60,000 nt of DNA from Hydractinia symbiolongicarpus (GCF_029227915.1 NC_079881.1:6946001-7006000), one strand, 5' to 3'; counted from the stretch's first letter, positions 45,131 through 56,202 are shown. Translations and numbers: made by a program. Notes: generated from the letters alone by a model not told the origin.

Positions 45131-47012
45131 TTATAAGACTACAAGAGCTTTTCTGCAGTTAAGTATTGTCTGTGGAATACTAAGAGGGGTAGCTGAAAGT
45201 TATGCTTCCTTATCAGAGCCGCTTGATGTAATAACAACATTAACAGTGATTAAGGAAGTGTAAAACATTGAAAAAATAAAATTGTTGACAATTACTTAAA
45301 GATTATAATAACATCATTGCAATTTTCTTCAATCTATTTGTCCAATCAAAAAGAGTCATTGCTCAGCATTTTAATCGAATAATGGGCTTGACGAAATTAT
45401 TAATTGCACGAATTCACGAACGTAAGGATTGTGACTGTGTGACTGAACTTTTTAAAGTGGAATATTACAAGTCGATAAAAACTAAAGAAACTATCAGGTT
45501 AGTATATGTGTTTTTTTATTTGATCCATCTAAAAAAACAAGAACATTATTTAACTAACTTATTTAAATGGATTGTGGCAGGAATTTTGTGAACATTTAAA
45601 ACGTATCTTTTTCATTTTTGAAAATAGTTATAATGAAACCTATATACAATAGGGAACATATATTTATTAGCTGTGGAACACACAGCTTCTAGTTTCGGAT
45701 GGAACTCGAATATAGTCCTAATCTTTCGCATTTTATCGAAGATATGTCTTTCTCGGACGGGGCTAGTAAAATTGACGTTTAATTTGTCATTTTAAAAGTT
45801 GTATAGCTCAGGTTTGAAAAAGATCTCTTTTTGATCTTTCGATCTTGTAAATACTTTGTATTTTTCTATACCTGTATATGCTAGTAAATACACCATCCCA
45901 TTTTTAAACGTGTATATCTTAGACAAACTAATTTGTGCTAAGCATTCCATACTTGGTATGCGACATGATTTAATTTAACTATGTGGCAACCTGACCTGCA
46001 ACGCTAACATTTTGTTTTAAAAACTTTTTTGTGTTCCATGTTTTAAAGTGTTTCCTCGATGCTGTATATAGTTTATTGACATAAACTTGCTCTAACGCAT
46101 GGACCTTTGTGTCATTACGACAAGCTACTATTGGCTATTATTGGCACAACTTTTAATAGAAAACTTAATTATTCTACAAATGAAAGTGATTTATTTCGCT
46201 GTATTTCAGTCTTACGTTTGTGATAAGTAATAAAAAATCACCTGATGCAAATGCAAATTACTAGAAAAGCAAGACTGCAGTTTTAAATGGCTTGAGATAC
46301 GTTGATGATTAGAAATTGGCTTTCTGTTCATATGAGAACTATAGAGTAGAAGAAATTGGTTGCTGGCTTGCGTCTCTTAATAAGCTAAAACGCAGATAAA
46401 TAAGTCGCAGATCAATAAGCAAAACTCAGCTTCGTTATAACATCGGTTCCACAGCTGTATATTTAACCACAATTTTTGGTTTTCAATATCTCTTTTTTGA
46501 TAATAAGAAAGTTCTAACGTTGTTTTTAACAGTGAGGAGCACTACTTTAGATTTCAGCCGATTTGTAGTTCTAATTTATTAAAGTAAGAAAAAATTATTT
46601 CTTGTTGATGCTCTATAATTATGTTCGTAAACAACAGAGCCAAATAAATTGTTATTTAGTCTGCACTATTTTTTCTTAATCTCTGGATTCGGATTGTTCA
46701 AATTGTTGGAAATATGATGTGAGAACAGGGTTGTGTTCTTATAAAAAAAACGCCTGTGGCTAAGGATAATAAGTCTCCATAGTCAATGTTTGCGTCTTAC
46801 CTATTATTGTATGAAAGAAGGATTGTATGTCCGTCCTTGGTACCCAATAAGAGTGGTATAAACGTTACATGATATTTCTTGTTTATGTTATTTTTCTTTA
46901 TGTTATGTTATTTTTCTTTCTTACAAAAAGTCAAGAATGTATTTTTTTATTTTAGTAAAGCTCTACCAAATTTTGAATTCAGCCAAAAATAATTAAAAAT
47001 TAAATTGCAACA
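45131..47012. other. Intergenic region upstream of claudin-like gene
   Basis: AT-rich. A short ORF at 45,382-45,591 contains a good splice donor (CAG|GTTAGT near 45,498) but is not recognisable. A candidate splice acceptor (polypyrimidine tract then TTTTAG, near 46,956) precedes the claudin-like start codon and suggests a 5'-UTR intron or a trans-splice site. Confidence 0.5.
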
Positions 47013-47525
47013 ATGAAGACAAGCCCAGCCAAGATCATCCTCATTATTGGTTCAATCATAGCATTAATTTTTCTTTCAAGTTCCTGCGGTGGAAATGCGT
47101 GGATAAAGTCTCCAAAGTCCACCTTGGGTTTGTGGAAGGGCTGTGTAGAAATTAATTCGCAAAATGTTTGCTTAAAACTACCAAATTCAGTAGTAGAAAA
47201 ATACGGACTTGGACTGTTAAGGGGTCTTTTGATTGTTGCTGTTCTTGCAAGCATTTGTGCGGTCGCCATGAGTGTTTTAACGCTCTTCACTGGACGTTTT
47301 GCTGGATTTGCTGCCGCTATTTTTCTCATCGTAGCTGGCGTCACATCAGTTTCGGCTGTTATCATTTTTATTGAAACAAGAAAGTTATTTCTTATTGGTG
47401 GACTTGATCTAAACGAATTAATCCCCTTTTCATGGAGCTACATCATGGGATGGATTGGAGCAATTGTATGCTTCTTATCTACCTTGTGTGGATTTTACAT
47501 TAGTTGTATAGAGCAGCAGGATTAA
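47013..47525 (+). CDS. Claudin/PMP22-like four-transmembrane protein
   Basis: 170 residues in a single exon. Four hydrophobic segments fall at about 7-25, 72-93, 97-120 and 142-166, with short cytoplasmic ends. The first extracellular loop has the claudin signature: W30, G39-L40-W41, C44 and C53; the two cysteines form a disulfide in known claudins. R70 at the start of TM2 matches the conserved arginine of the family. The length is slightly below vertebrate claudins because the C-tail (CIEQQD) is short and lacks an obvious PDZ-binding end. By family, it should act at cell-cell contacts or as a membrane organiser; the exact role is inferred. An upstream TTTTAG acceptor and a possible ATTAAA poly(A) signal at 47,727-47,732 fit a small gene. 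It could instead belong to the PMP22/EMP or CACNG branches. Confidence 0.8.
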   Translation: MKTSPAKIILIIGSIIALIFLSSSCGGNAWIKSPKSTLGLWKGCVEINSQNVCLKLPNSVVEKYGLGLLRGLLIVAVLASICAVAMSVLTLFTGRFAGFAAAIFLIVAGVTSVSAVIIFIETRKLFLIGGLDLNELIPFSWSYIMGWIGAIVCFLSTLCGFYISCIEQQD

Positions 47526-49489
47526 CGACGTCACGAAAACACTATCGCAACAAACTTTTGAAATGTTCATTTTTTTTAACTTTCCATTGTTATACCTTTA
47601 TTAGGTTTTATTGAGATGTTAATTTGTAAGGTGCATTTCGTTAATTAAAATTCGTATAAAAAACTTGAGTTCTATTTATTGTTATTATTATTATTGTCAC
47701 ATGATATTGTCCATAACTTCGTGCTGATTAAAGCCTGAATTTGGACTTCTTTGTTATACCTTTCTCACCGTTTCTTTTGTTGACCTACTGAATCAGCTTT
47801 ATAGTACAGAAAGTAACGAGAAACGGAAAAGAGAAGTAGAGAATTATTTAGCCAATCAGGTTACTTCATTTTATGATAATTGCATTAAGGTGTATTTACT
47901 TACTGTATAAAAATGGTTGCTTATTATCAAAACTCCTTTTGATGAAAAGTATTATATTGAGCTGGTAAGTAAAATATGTGCCATGCTTGATTGGTGCAAC
48001 CCAGTTTCCTATTTTCTTATATCAAAAAAAGCTATTCAGTTGTTAAAAAAAATCGCTAATTTTCAGTTCAAATAGGCTAATTTTTTAAGATACAGCGTCT
48101 TTCTAAGCTGCGAGTGGGTTGATTTTACCTGCCTCTGCACGAATACGGTTAAGGCATTATTGAAATTCATGGATTTCTCAGAGATTCCCCATTCTTTAAG
48201 TTTATTATATTCTTTGTCTTGAAAAATTCATCAATTTAAGTAAGTATTTATTAAATTTTTGCAAATAGGATCCGTAGAAATATAAATATTTGTAGGATTT
48301 ATTCTTGCGCATCTGATTTCAAACAAATATGTTGTTAGTGCATTTTACTGAGGAGAAGTCTCTAAAATCGTAATTTGCAAGCGCTGAAAATACTGAGCTA
48401 GCTCATACCTAAAAATTCTGACTAAGGAAAAGAATCATCATAGTTATGCAAAAATGTTTAAAGTAATCATATTTCAAAAATAGGTCAACGATACCTAGGT
48501 ATTTTTCGACGTCATCTCTCGTATCAAAAAGGCAAAAAACCTTGGGGACGAGAGTGAGCCTTTCGTTTAAAGTTTCACAAAGAAAAATAAAAGTTATTTA
48601 ACATAGTTTCCAGTTTTTACATAGTTCGTACGACAGAAATGCCAAATAATTACCCAAAAATCTAATTTTTTGCAATTTACGGTAAAATCCGAAAAAATTG
48701 GGAAATCGGATTAATCCCGTGTGCAAAATTTTAATGATAAAATAAAGTTGTGGTATGAATAACAATGAAAAATGTTGTGTTATAAAAATCGAATTCTAAG
48801 CATACTTCATGTCGTACATGCAGTCTTTATAGGTATATTAATATTCCAGCCAGGCTGAACATTATTCTGACTTTACATTATTACAGAACATTATTCATTA
48901 TTCTATTGTTCTAAACAATAAAGCTATTGTTTCAAACCTGAAATGTCCTGATATTCTAATGAAGCATATTATTGCTTAAAAAGCGTTAATTAGCAAAGAA
49001 ACGGCTCACAAACCTTACGGGGGTTCATAGATAAATCATAATTACTGTATGAAGTATTAAATAAAATACAATAAAATAATATATAATAAAATATAAAAAA
49101 ATAAAACAAATTGAACCCCCGCTTCGCTTTCTCAATGACTAGATGGGAGAAATCACCGCGTACCACATTGCCGACAAACGTACAGCCATTCTTATAGAGA
49201 AGAAATAATATGTTTTCCTTGTTCTATCCTATTTCCTGATTAGTTTTTATTTCAGAAAGCAATACAAAACATTTTATGAAATAAGATTTTTAAATAATTT
49301 ATTTTTTAAAATGTATGTTGTAAAGGGGTCTCCGTAGTCTTAAAGACTAGCCAGGAGGAACTGACGTCGAAAGGCTGGGTTAAGCCACAAGTAACTGTGT
49401 TGCCCGGCGTAGAACGCCCGGCAGAGCGATTAATAAGAACCGTAAAATGTGTCACACGTTCAGGTGGAGCGTTTTAGTATATGTATATA
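47526..49489. other. Intergenic AT-rich region with minor repeats
   Basis: Contains a 60-bp block at 48,578-48,637 that recurs at 56,724-56,785. A 10-bp inverted repeat CGGGGGTTCA/TGAACCCCCG (49,018-49,027 and 49,112-49,121) brackets an AATAAA-rich simple sequence. A GC-richer stretch at 49,325-49,445 could not be assigned. No gene was found. Confidence 0.5.
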
Positions 49490-50035
49490 GAATGTTCCCA
49501 GTGAAAGTTGAAAAATGTTAAACCGCGCTGAGGACTTAGGGTAGCCAAGCATTGTCGCACATCTGTATAAATGTATACCCTTTCCGAAAAAAAAAATTTA
49601 TCGCAACTTGGGTTAAACACTAATATGAGAAATAACCCGTCTTTAACACTGGACTGAGAGCTTAGTACAGGTAAACCGTGTAGCTTATGGGTTTAGGCGT
49701 AATATCATTTTTAAAAAAACTGTATCGCAACTTCGGTTTAGATAACAACACGTGATACACTTTTCTTTAGCACTGGTCTAAACGCTTACTATATACAGGT
49801 AAACCGCTTTGTGTGTCCATATAGGCGTTGTACCTTTTCAAAAAAACAGATCACATCTTCGGTTTAAACAAAAAAAACAGGAAACAATCCGTTGTTAACA
49901 CAACGGGCTGAACGCTTAGTACAGGGAAACGGTGTTGCACATGTGTATAGAGGTAATACCCTTTTCCAAAAAAAGTTTATCGCGACTATAGGTTTAAATA
50001 AAAACACGGGAAACATCCCGCCGCTACCCCGTCAA
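49490..50035. repeat. Tandem repeat, about four units of 123-128 bp
   Basis: The anchor TATCGCAACTTCGGTTTA recurs in diverged form near 49,599, 49,722, 49,849 and 49,978. Each unit also has an A-rich run and a GCTTAGTACAGGTAAACCG-like block. Units are about 70-80% alike by eye. Confidence 0.75.
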
Positions 50036-50590
50036 GCTCAGAAAATCACTTAGCAATTTTATTTTATTTTTATTTTTTAAGTTTTCATGGCAGCAATACA
50101 AGGTGTAGCTACCTACCTGCATTTAGCATAAGATTTATTAATAAAGAATTTTGTTGTAGCTAGCCAAACTACATTTGGCCACTTTTCTCTTCGGTTTGAA
50201 GTAGCTAAAGACTAACTAGCTAGCCACAACCCTAACATACAAGTAAATAATAATATATTAAATTTTGAAAGAATAAGAATAACTAAGGCTACCTGCCTTC
50301 AGCAAGATCCTGCCTTGAAATCTACGTTTGTAGCCATTAAAATTGGTTTGTTTAAGATGGCTAGACATGGCTATCCATCTAACCTCCATGGTATTATAAT
50401 TAAGTTACCACAACATTTTTTCGTACGTTCAAACCATAAAAACAGGTATCAAATCCCTGGAGATATATAAGGAATAGGTACCATAATTTTATCTAAACCA
50501 CTTTTTTCTTTCCATTATGTCTCACTTTCATATGAAGACAAACGAGTAATAAATAAAATGCAAGGTACGTATCTTTCATGTACAAGTTTC
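50036..50590. other. Unassigned sequence downstream of GPCR gene
   Basis: AT-rich with a few TAGCTAGC-like palindromes; no gene was seen. Confidence 0.5.
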
Positions 50591-50596
50591 TTTATT
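50591..50596 (-). promoter_or_regulatory. Poly(A) signal AATAAA of the GPCR gene
   Basis: AATAAA on the minus strand, 12 bp beyond the stop codon, so the 3' UTR would be very short. Confidence 0.5.
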
Positions 50597-50607
50597 TTTA
50601 CAAGTCT

Positions 50608-51501
50608 TTAAGGACAATTGGGACACACCGTGCCTCTATAGAAAAGTCGATATATTCTTGATCTGATTCTTGAAAGTCTGAAATAGTACACAAAAGGATC
50701 CAACAGAGGGTTTAAGGATAAAACACAGAGTGCAATTTGTTCTGGGTAGCTTATTAAGAATGTCGATGTCCCCATGAAGTTGCGATACATAAAGCAAGTA
50801 CTAATTGGCAAAAAACATAAAATAAATGCTGCCAAAATTTTGATACCAAGTCTAGATGCTTTTTTCTTGGCCTTTAGTATATTAATTTGGTTTGAATTGC
50901 TGTTAGGAACCTTCTTGCACATATCTTTTATCTCACAATAAACTTTTAAATGCACCAGAGAAAATACAATGGTGGAAAATATTGCAACGAAAGCTGTTAT
51001 CAACTCATAGATATACCACTTCTTAAAAGACAATAAAATGAATGATGCGTTCAACGTTATAGCCAGGAACCAGGACAAGATGACTGAAATGAAACTCTTG
51101 AGAATTGTCACATGCCTCTCGTGAAAAAATGGATAAGTGATTGACAAATATATATCAATGGTAATAAAAGCAATTGGCATAAAAGACATTGAGTTTAAAA
51201 AATGTCCACTTTTAGAGAAGAAGGCCCAAATGGAACAATAATGTTTTGAATGATGGATGGCTAAAATCCACGCTAAACACCAACTTGAGGTTGACAAAAG
51301 ACCAGTTAATAAGTCACTAACGGATAGAAAAATGTACATAACATCAATGGGAAGCAAATTCCTTGAAAATTTGATCACTGAAATTAAATAGATTAAATTA
51401 AGGATTATTGTTAGCAAGCTTGTAAATAACGCATGTGTGGCAATAATGGAGTGAAAATACTTGTTAATTTCCAGAACAGCTCCATACCCAACACAAATCA
51501 T
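50608..51501 (-). CDS. Class A (rhodopsin-like) G-protein-coupled receptor, intronless
   Basis: 297 residues with seven hydrophobic segments. Class A landmarks are N35 in TM1, D63 in TM2 (LSVSDLLTGLLS), C89 at the start of TM3, W144 in TM4, the C229-F-L-P232 motif in TM6 (canonical CWxP) and D268-P-F-V-Y272 in TM7 (canonical NPxxY). The DRY box is replaced by D116-I-Y118, followed by LSITYPF, which fits intracellular loop 2. No cysteine partner for C89 is evident in the short second extracellular loop, and the N-terminus before TM1 is only about 20 residues. Short, single-exon receptors of this kind are abundant and lineage-expanded in cnidarians. Ligand and G-protein coupling cannot be inferred. 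The start is the first in-frame ATG giving a full TM1. Confidence 0.85.
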   Translation of the reverse strand: MICVGYGAVLEINKYFHSIIATHALFTSLLTIILNLIYLISVIKFSRNLLPIDVMYIFLSVSDLLTGLLSTSSWCLAWILAIHHSKHYCSIWAFFSKSGHFLNSMSFMPIAFITIDIYLSITYPFFHERHVTILKSFISVILSWFLAITLNASFILLSFKKWYIYELITAFVAIFSTIVFSLVHLKVYCEIKDMCKKVPNSNSNQINILKAKKKASRLGIKILAAFILCFLPISTCFMYRNFMGTSTFLISYPEQIALCVLSLNPLLDPFVYYFRLSRIRSRIYRLFYRGTVCPNCP

Positions 51502-52300
51502 GCTTAATCTTCAAGATTTAACTACTTGTGATAAACTCAATTTTTATACCTAATGGTAGAAATATATATTCTGGCCGCTGTGTTGTTGTGATATGTGAAA
51601 GAACAGCTATGCAAAGACAAAGGCCATCGAGCCTGTGAAATATTAACACGTATTTTGCTTTATATATCTATCTGGCGGAATTAAATAAAAATGGAAAGTA
51701 CATTATCTTCAATTAAAAACAGCTGGTTTTAAAATGATGTAAAAAAATGGTTTGAGCGTTTTTAGATGGAAATCAAAAAGTAAGTCAGTACTGTAGAACA
51801 GAATTTATCATTATTTTAACTGAATAATAATTCAACCGCCTGTGACAAGCAGAATTAGATATTGTCTGTTTGTTGCAAACACTCCGTCCATATTTACTTA
51901 GGGCTATGGAATACGTAGTTTAATTTTTACAGATCAATACGGACTACTTTATTCAGGATAAAAAAAATGAATTAAAACAATTATTACTTAAAGGGAAAAA
52001 AAGATGGCTTTATAATAGATATGGAAAATAAATTAAAGGTACTATTGCATTCAACACAGTCCTCTAATTAAGACCTTTGTTTGTTATAACAATAGAAGAA
52101 AAAGAAATAGCTTTATCATTATCAGCTGTTTCTGGTGAAAATTACGATTCTGTTTCATATGTTTTTATTCAGTTTTTGTTAAATGTCGGACTAATAAATC
52201 CCGTTATTTCTATGTTATTATTATTACTTTCATCTTATATTAGTTATTCAACACTTGTCATAACAGGTCAATAGACTCTTGGGAAAAGTACAGGGTTTTC
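51502..52300. other. Upstream region of GPCR gene
   Basis: AT-rich. A hydrophobic 65-codon ORF at 52,077-52,274 is unrecognised and probably fortuitous. Confidence 0.45.
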
Positions 52301-52313
52301 TTCAGAATGATTT

Positions 52314-52682
52314 GTGTTTGGTCCGATTATGTGTTCCATATTTTGGGCAGTTCATACCAGACGCTATGTTCGTCACTTTCTACATTGTTCTTTGTTTACT
52401 TCATCTTTCTGGCTACTGTTTCTATATGTAAGTGATCTTCTTTTACCACCAGCCACAAGTCAGATTAACTCCAATTGGAACAAGATGACAACATGGCGAG
52501 CATGGTATAATCAAATTTTGTCACATCCAAGCATGATAAATGTTGCAAAAGGTGTCATTTCTTTATTATTGCATCGTGCCATTAATTTATGTTTTTTAGA
52601 GAAGACAGGTAGAAAAAAAAATTTTAAGCATGTGAAAAATGCATTGATCACATTAACCACTGAGCAATTCGTAGAAAGATAA
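52314..52682 (+). other. Unrecognised ORF, possibly decayed coding sequence
   Basis: 122 codons. The second half (from about residue 48) reads like a plausible protein, while the first half looks better in another frame (YFGQFIPDAMFVTFY). This hints at a frameshifted relic, perhaps of a transposon. No domain was recognised. Confidence 0.2.
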
Positions 52683-52906
52683 AGAAAATATCCAACCGAC
52701 AAATTCTTAATGTATCAGAAGAAACAACTACGGTAGCATTTCTCTCCTTTTCCCTAAATATTAGCGAAGTTATACCTATATTTTAAAACAACAAAAAATT
52801 ATGCTATTTGAACAAGCGATTGTGGACCGAGATGCTTGTACTTCCGAATTCAGACAAAAAAATCGATTTTTTAGAGTGAAAAAAATTTTGCAAATGTTTC
52901 GACAAA

Positions 52907-53556
52907 TTGGTTGGTTGGTTGGTTGATTGGTTGGTTGATTGGTTGGTCGGTTGGTTGGTTGGTTGGTTGGTTGGTTGGTTGGTTGGTTGGTTGGTTGGTT
53001 GGTTGGTTGGTTGGTTGGTTGGTTGGTTGGTTGGTTGGTTGGTTGGTTGGTTGGTTGGTTGGTTGGTTGGTTGGTTGGTTGGTTGGTTGGTTGGTTGGTT
53101 GGTTGGTTGGTTGGTTGGTTGGTTGGTTGGTTGGTTGGTTGGTTGGTTGGTTGGTTGGTTGGTTGGTTGGTTGGTTGGTTGGTTGGTTGGTTGGTTGGTT
53201 GGTTGGTTGGTTGGTTGGTTGGTTGGTTGGTTGGTTGGTTGGTTGGTTGGTTGGTTGGTTGGTTGGTTGGTTGGTTGGTTGGTTGGTTGGTTGGTTGGTT
53301 GGTTGGTTGGTTGGTTGGTTGGTTGGTTGGTTGGTTGGTTGGTTGGTTGGTTGGTTGGTTGGTTGGTTGGTTGGTTGGTTGGTTGGTTGGTTGGTTGGTT
53401 GGTTGGTTGGTTGGTTGGTTGGTTGGTTGGTTGGTTGGTTGGTTGGTTGGTTGGTTGGTTGGTTGGTTGGTTGGTTGGTTGGTTGGTTGGTTGGTTGGTT
53501 GGTTGGTTGGTTGGTTGGTTGGTTGGTTGGTTGGTTGGTTGGTTGGTTGGTTGGTT
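52907..53556. repeat. (TTGG)n microsatellite, 650 bp
   Basis: About 162 tetranucleotide units, pure except for a few GATT and TCGG variants in the first 40 bp. A four-base repeat has a 12-base coding period, so all frames stay open and give artificial WLVG or NQPT repeat ORFs. Confidence 0.97.
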
Positions 53557-54071
53557 ACCCCGTAATGGATCTTTTTGCATCACGTCTGTCACATCAACTC
53601 GCATAATGTATAGCATTAAAAACAGATCCCTGCAGCCAGGGAACAGATAAAATGCAACAAGATTGATCTCAAACCTTCCTGTATACATTTCCACCATTCT
53701 GTTTGAGAAACAGACTTTTGTACAAGATGATTCTAGACCAGACATCCTAAATGGTGATAGCTGTGGTAACGTGGCACACAAACACATGGTATCCTCAACT
53801 GTTACCAAGGCATTCCATGATGATCACCATTTCTTTAAAATTAGCGGAATGGCTTCCATACTTAATGTAGAATCCAGGACGAACACTTCAACATAACGTT
53901 ATTAATTGAAGGTGGGTTAGTTAGCATTACAAGAGCTAAGTTAATCCACTTTCTTGCAATGTAAATTTATTTTCAGATTTCTTAGGAGAATGACTTTAAG
54001 TAGGTTATGAAAACGGGACTATAAATTAAGTATACTTTTATTTGGAATGTCCATGTTGTGATAGATTAGAT
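53557..54071. other. Unassigned sequence after microsatellite
   Basis: Minus-strand sequence at 53,563-53,808 is open and moderately protein-like but matches nothing recognised. No other feature is supported. Confidence 0.4.
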
Positions 54072-54431
54072 GATAAAATCCTATTGGCCAGATGCATGGC
54101 GTTGATGACTTTATCTAGAGTGGAATAAATAATTAGATATTGCAACTATGGATAGACTGGGTATAGGTTTACTTGTGGTAAACTGTATAAAGGATGGAGA
54201 ACTGGAAAAGCTCCTCCCACTGTACATTTTTATGCTTTTGTAGAGGATCTACAGTTGTGTGTAGTTTGGATGAAGATTTGTCAGAGCGTAAGGAATGGAG
54301 AAAAACACAATCAAACACAGTTATCAATGAATCATATCAAACCACACAAAGAGATGTATTATTCTGTTATTTTCAGGCGGATTAAGGACACTGTTGATTT
54401 AACAGGTGGGACAAAAGCTAGTTTCCTTTAG
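54072..54431 (+). pseudogene. Tyrosine-recombinase (DIRS/Crypton-type) relic
   Basis: Pieces in shifting frames line up in the order expected for a retroelement-type tyrosine recombinase. ALMTLSRVE corresponds to the region around the first catalytic arginine, followed by LDIATMD. Then come GWRTGKAPPTVHFYAFVEDL, LDEDLSERKEWR in another frame, and MNHIKPHKEMYYSVIFRRIK with the next residues DTVDLTGG. At least three frameshifts or stops interrupt it. The H-x-x-R and tyrosine motifs expected downstream are not present. These enzymes integrate circular DNA intermediates in DIRS/Ngaro or Crypton elements; which family is uncertain. Confidence 0.5.
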
Positions 54432-55507
54432 TAGTTATTTCACCCGGTCTGCTTAGGGGATTATGGTCTAATAAGTCGACATGACAAATATTATGCCTTA
54501 AAAAGGTTCTGCCTCAGGAGAAATATTACATTCAAATATTTCATCTAAAGAAGGTTAGCTTAAAATAGATGATACGTACCATAATCTAGCTTTGTTTACG
54601 GCAATGCGATACCAATATTCATCTGGACCACACTGATTATTAAATTGACTAAGATTCCCGTAACAAAGTTGAAGAATTACTTACTGGAGTGTACATGTTT
54701 TTAAAACTATAACGACATTTTTAAGAACAAAGATGTAAAAAGAACACTAAATACATGACATGCTGAAAGTACCAATTCCTTTCTTATTATGTGACATTAG
54801 AATAGAATAGTATTCAGAACAGTGGCTTTGTTGTACTGAAAACATCCTCTATACAGACCAGCTTCTTGCCATACTTTTGTAAATCTGAAACTCTCCAAAC
54901 ATTTCTTAAATGTTGTCCTACTTTTCCAACAAAGAGCCTGCTGCAAACATTTTTGTTGTTTAATTCCAGTTGCACGATTTTAAAGTGTTTAACAGTATAC
55001 CTTATTACACATAATACAAAAACAAACAAAAGAATGCCACTAGGGTTTTTTTCTTTTTCGTTTTTGAATGTATGTATTTGTAAAATGGCATGACATACAA
55101 TCCACCAACTTTTTCGATGTATACATCAATATTTGAAAATTAGAAGATTGATCAATTTTACAGAAGAGAACCGAAATTTCTCCGCAGCTGATCTGGTTGG
55201 AAAAATAAAATGACTTTTTTTAACCTTCTTATTATTTGCTTAGTCAGTGAAACAACTAGTCTCAAAAACCATTTGCGCATTCATTCGTTTCGTTAAATGA
55301 TTCTTCGTAAAAATTCCGGATTACTGGTCCCATTTTTCTTTTCCCTTTTTTTCGACTGTTTTTAAGCAATTGCCGCAATTCACGCCTTAAAAAATTACCG
55401 TAGTCCCCAATCTGGCTGTGTGCGTACCAATGACCTCCGCGTAATTGAGGATGACGGAGCTTCAGATACTCCATTAGTATTGAATTGCCAGATTTGTTTA
55501 ACTAAAA
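54432..55507. other. Unassigned intergenic sequence
   Basis: A minus-strand ORF at 54,814-55,029 and another at 55,262-55,474 are open but not recognised. No repeat or RNA gene was found. Confidence 0.4.
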
Positions 55508-56202
55508 GGCTGATCACGTGAGGCGAGCTTCCCGGTTAATCGGGCTGGCTAGCTTTTTGCCAAGATCTTGATTCTAATTAAGGATTTCTCATAAAAAATG
55601 AATTGCCATCAGATGAGAAACAACCAGCTCGGTTTGCTCGGGTCCCGCTTTGTTGCGGGCTGAAATTTCTCATGTGATTGCTCCAGCCCAGCTAACCGGG
55701 CTGTTCTTTTAGCTGGTGCGCATGGCTAAACATTTAAAAGATCAGTATTGCAGGCAATACTATCGCTGGTCCTTCTGGTGCAAAAAAAGTGAAAAAAAAA
55801 ATCGCTGGGAATCTGAATTCATCGACGATTTGTTGTCTTCCCTCCTGGAATTCAAGACAAATATGATTTTTATGTGTCAAGATTTCAATGCTAATAAGCC
55901 AAGATTATGTTCAGAAATTCGTTTATCAATGGTCAAGCTGTATAGCAATGATGATAAACCTTTTGGCTTAGTAAAAGTTTCTGTTATGCCAACAGATTTA
56001 TTAAATAAGGATGAAAGGAATAAATTTAGTGTAACGATAAGAGAGGAAAAGGCGCTATCTTTGTTACCGCGCAAAACATAAACAAAGTCGCGTGACTCAA
56101 TTTCAGCCCCCTTAGCCGGACTGAGTTTTCCTCATATGATAACACAAAATTATCAGCCCGCCTAACAGACAAACCGGGATGGCTTTCCTCATGTGATCAG
56201 CC
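55508..56202. mobile_element. 695-bp TIR element with palindromic subterminal repeats
   Basis: The ends GGCTGATCACGTGAGG and (inverted) GGCTGATCACATGAGG match at 15 of 16, with similarity continuing over about 40 bp. Five imperfect copies of a module (AGCCCGGTTA, ACCGGGCTG, then TTYCTCATGTGAT) lie near both ends in both orientations, at about 55,527, 55,628, 55,685, 56,104 and 56,153. No target duplication was recognised. It carries the ORF at 55,716. Confidence 0.7.
55716..56081 (+). CDS. Hypothetical protein inside TIR element
   Basis: 121 residues, complete from ATG to TAA. It is basic at the N-terminus (KKSEKKNR) and followed by RWESEFIDDLLSSLLEFK, which has the spacing of a Myb/SANT-like or MADF-like DNA-binding helix; this similarity is only an impression. 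There are no membrane segments. Codon and amino-acid composition look coding, unlike the surrounding DNA. It could be a small transposon protein, a captured host exon or the remainder of a transposase. Confidence 0.4.
   Translation: MRMAKHLKDQYCRQYYRWSFWCKKSEKKNRWESEFIDDLLSSLLEFKTNMIFMCQDFNANKPRLCSEIRLSMVKLYSNDDKPFGLVKVSVMPTDLLNKDERNKFSVTIREEKALSLLPRKT

Noticed and set aside
45662-46465. Possible TIR element with AGCTGTGGAAC at 45,670 and its inverse near 46,451
   Set aside because: Only 11 bp match, similarity does not continue outward or inward, and no target duplication is visible.
47000-47365. 121-codon minus-strand ORF overlapping the claudin-like gene
   Set aside because: Antisense shadow of the coding sequence; no family features.
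49319-49445. GC-richer stretch considered as an rRNA or 5S gene fragment
   Set aside because: No match to remembered 5S, 5.8S or tRNA conserved motifs.
52804-53808. 334-codon minus-strand ORF with NQPT repeats and overlapping plus-strand WLVG-repeat ORFs
   Set aside because: Produced by the (TTGG)n microsatellite, which keeps all frames open.
53563-53808. Minus-strand coding-like stretch before the microsatellite
   Set aside because: No recognisable domain, splice signals or conserved motif; kept only as an unassigned region.
54814-55029. 71-codon minus-strand ORF
   Set aside because: Plausible amino-acid composition but no motif or family; length is within chance for AT-rich DNA.
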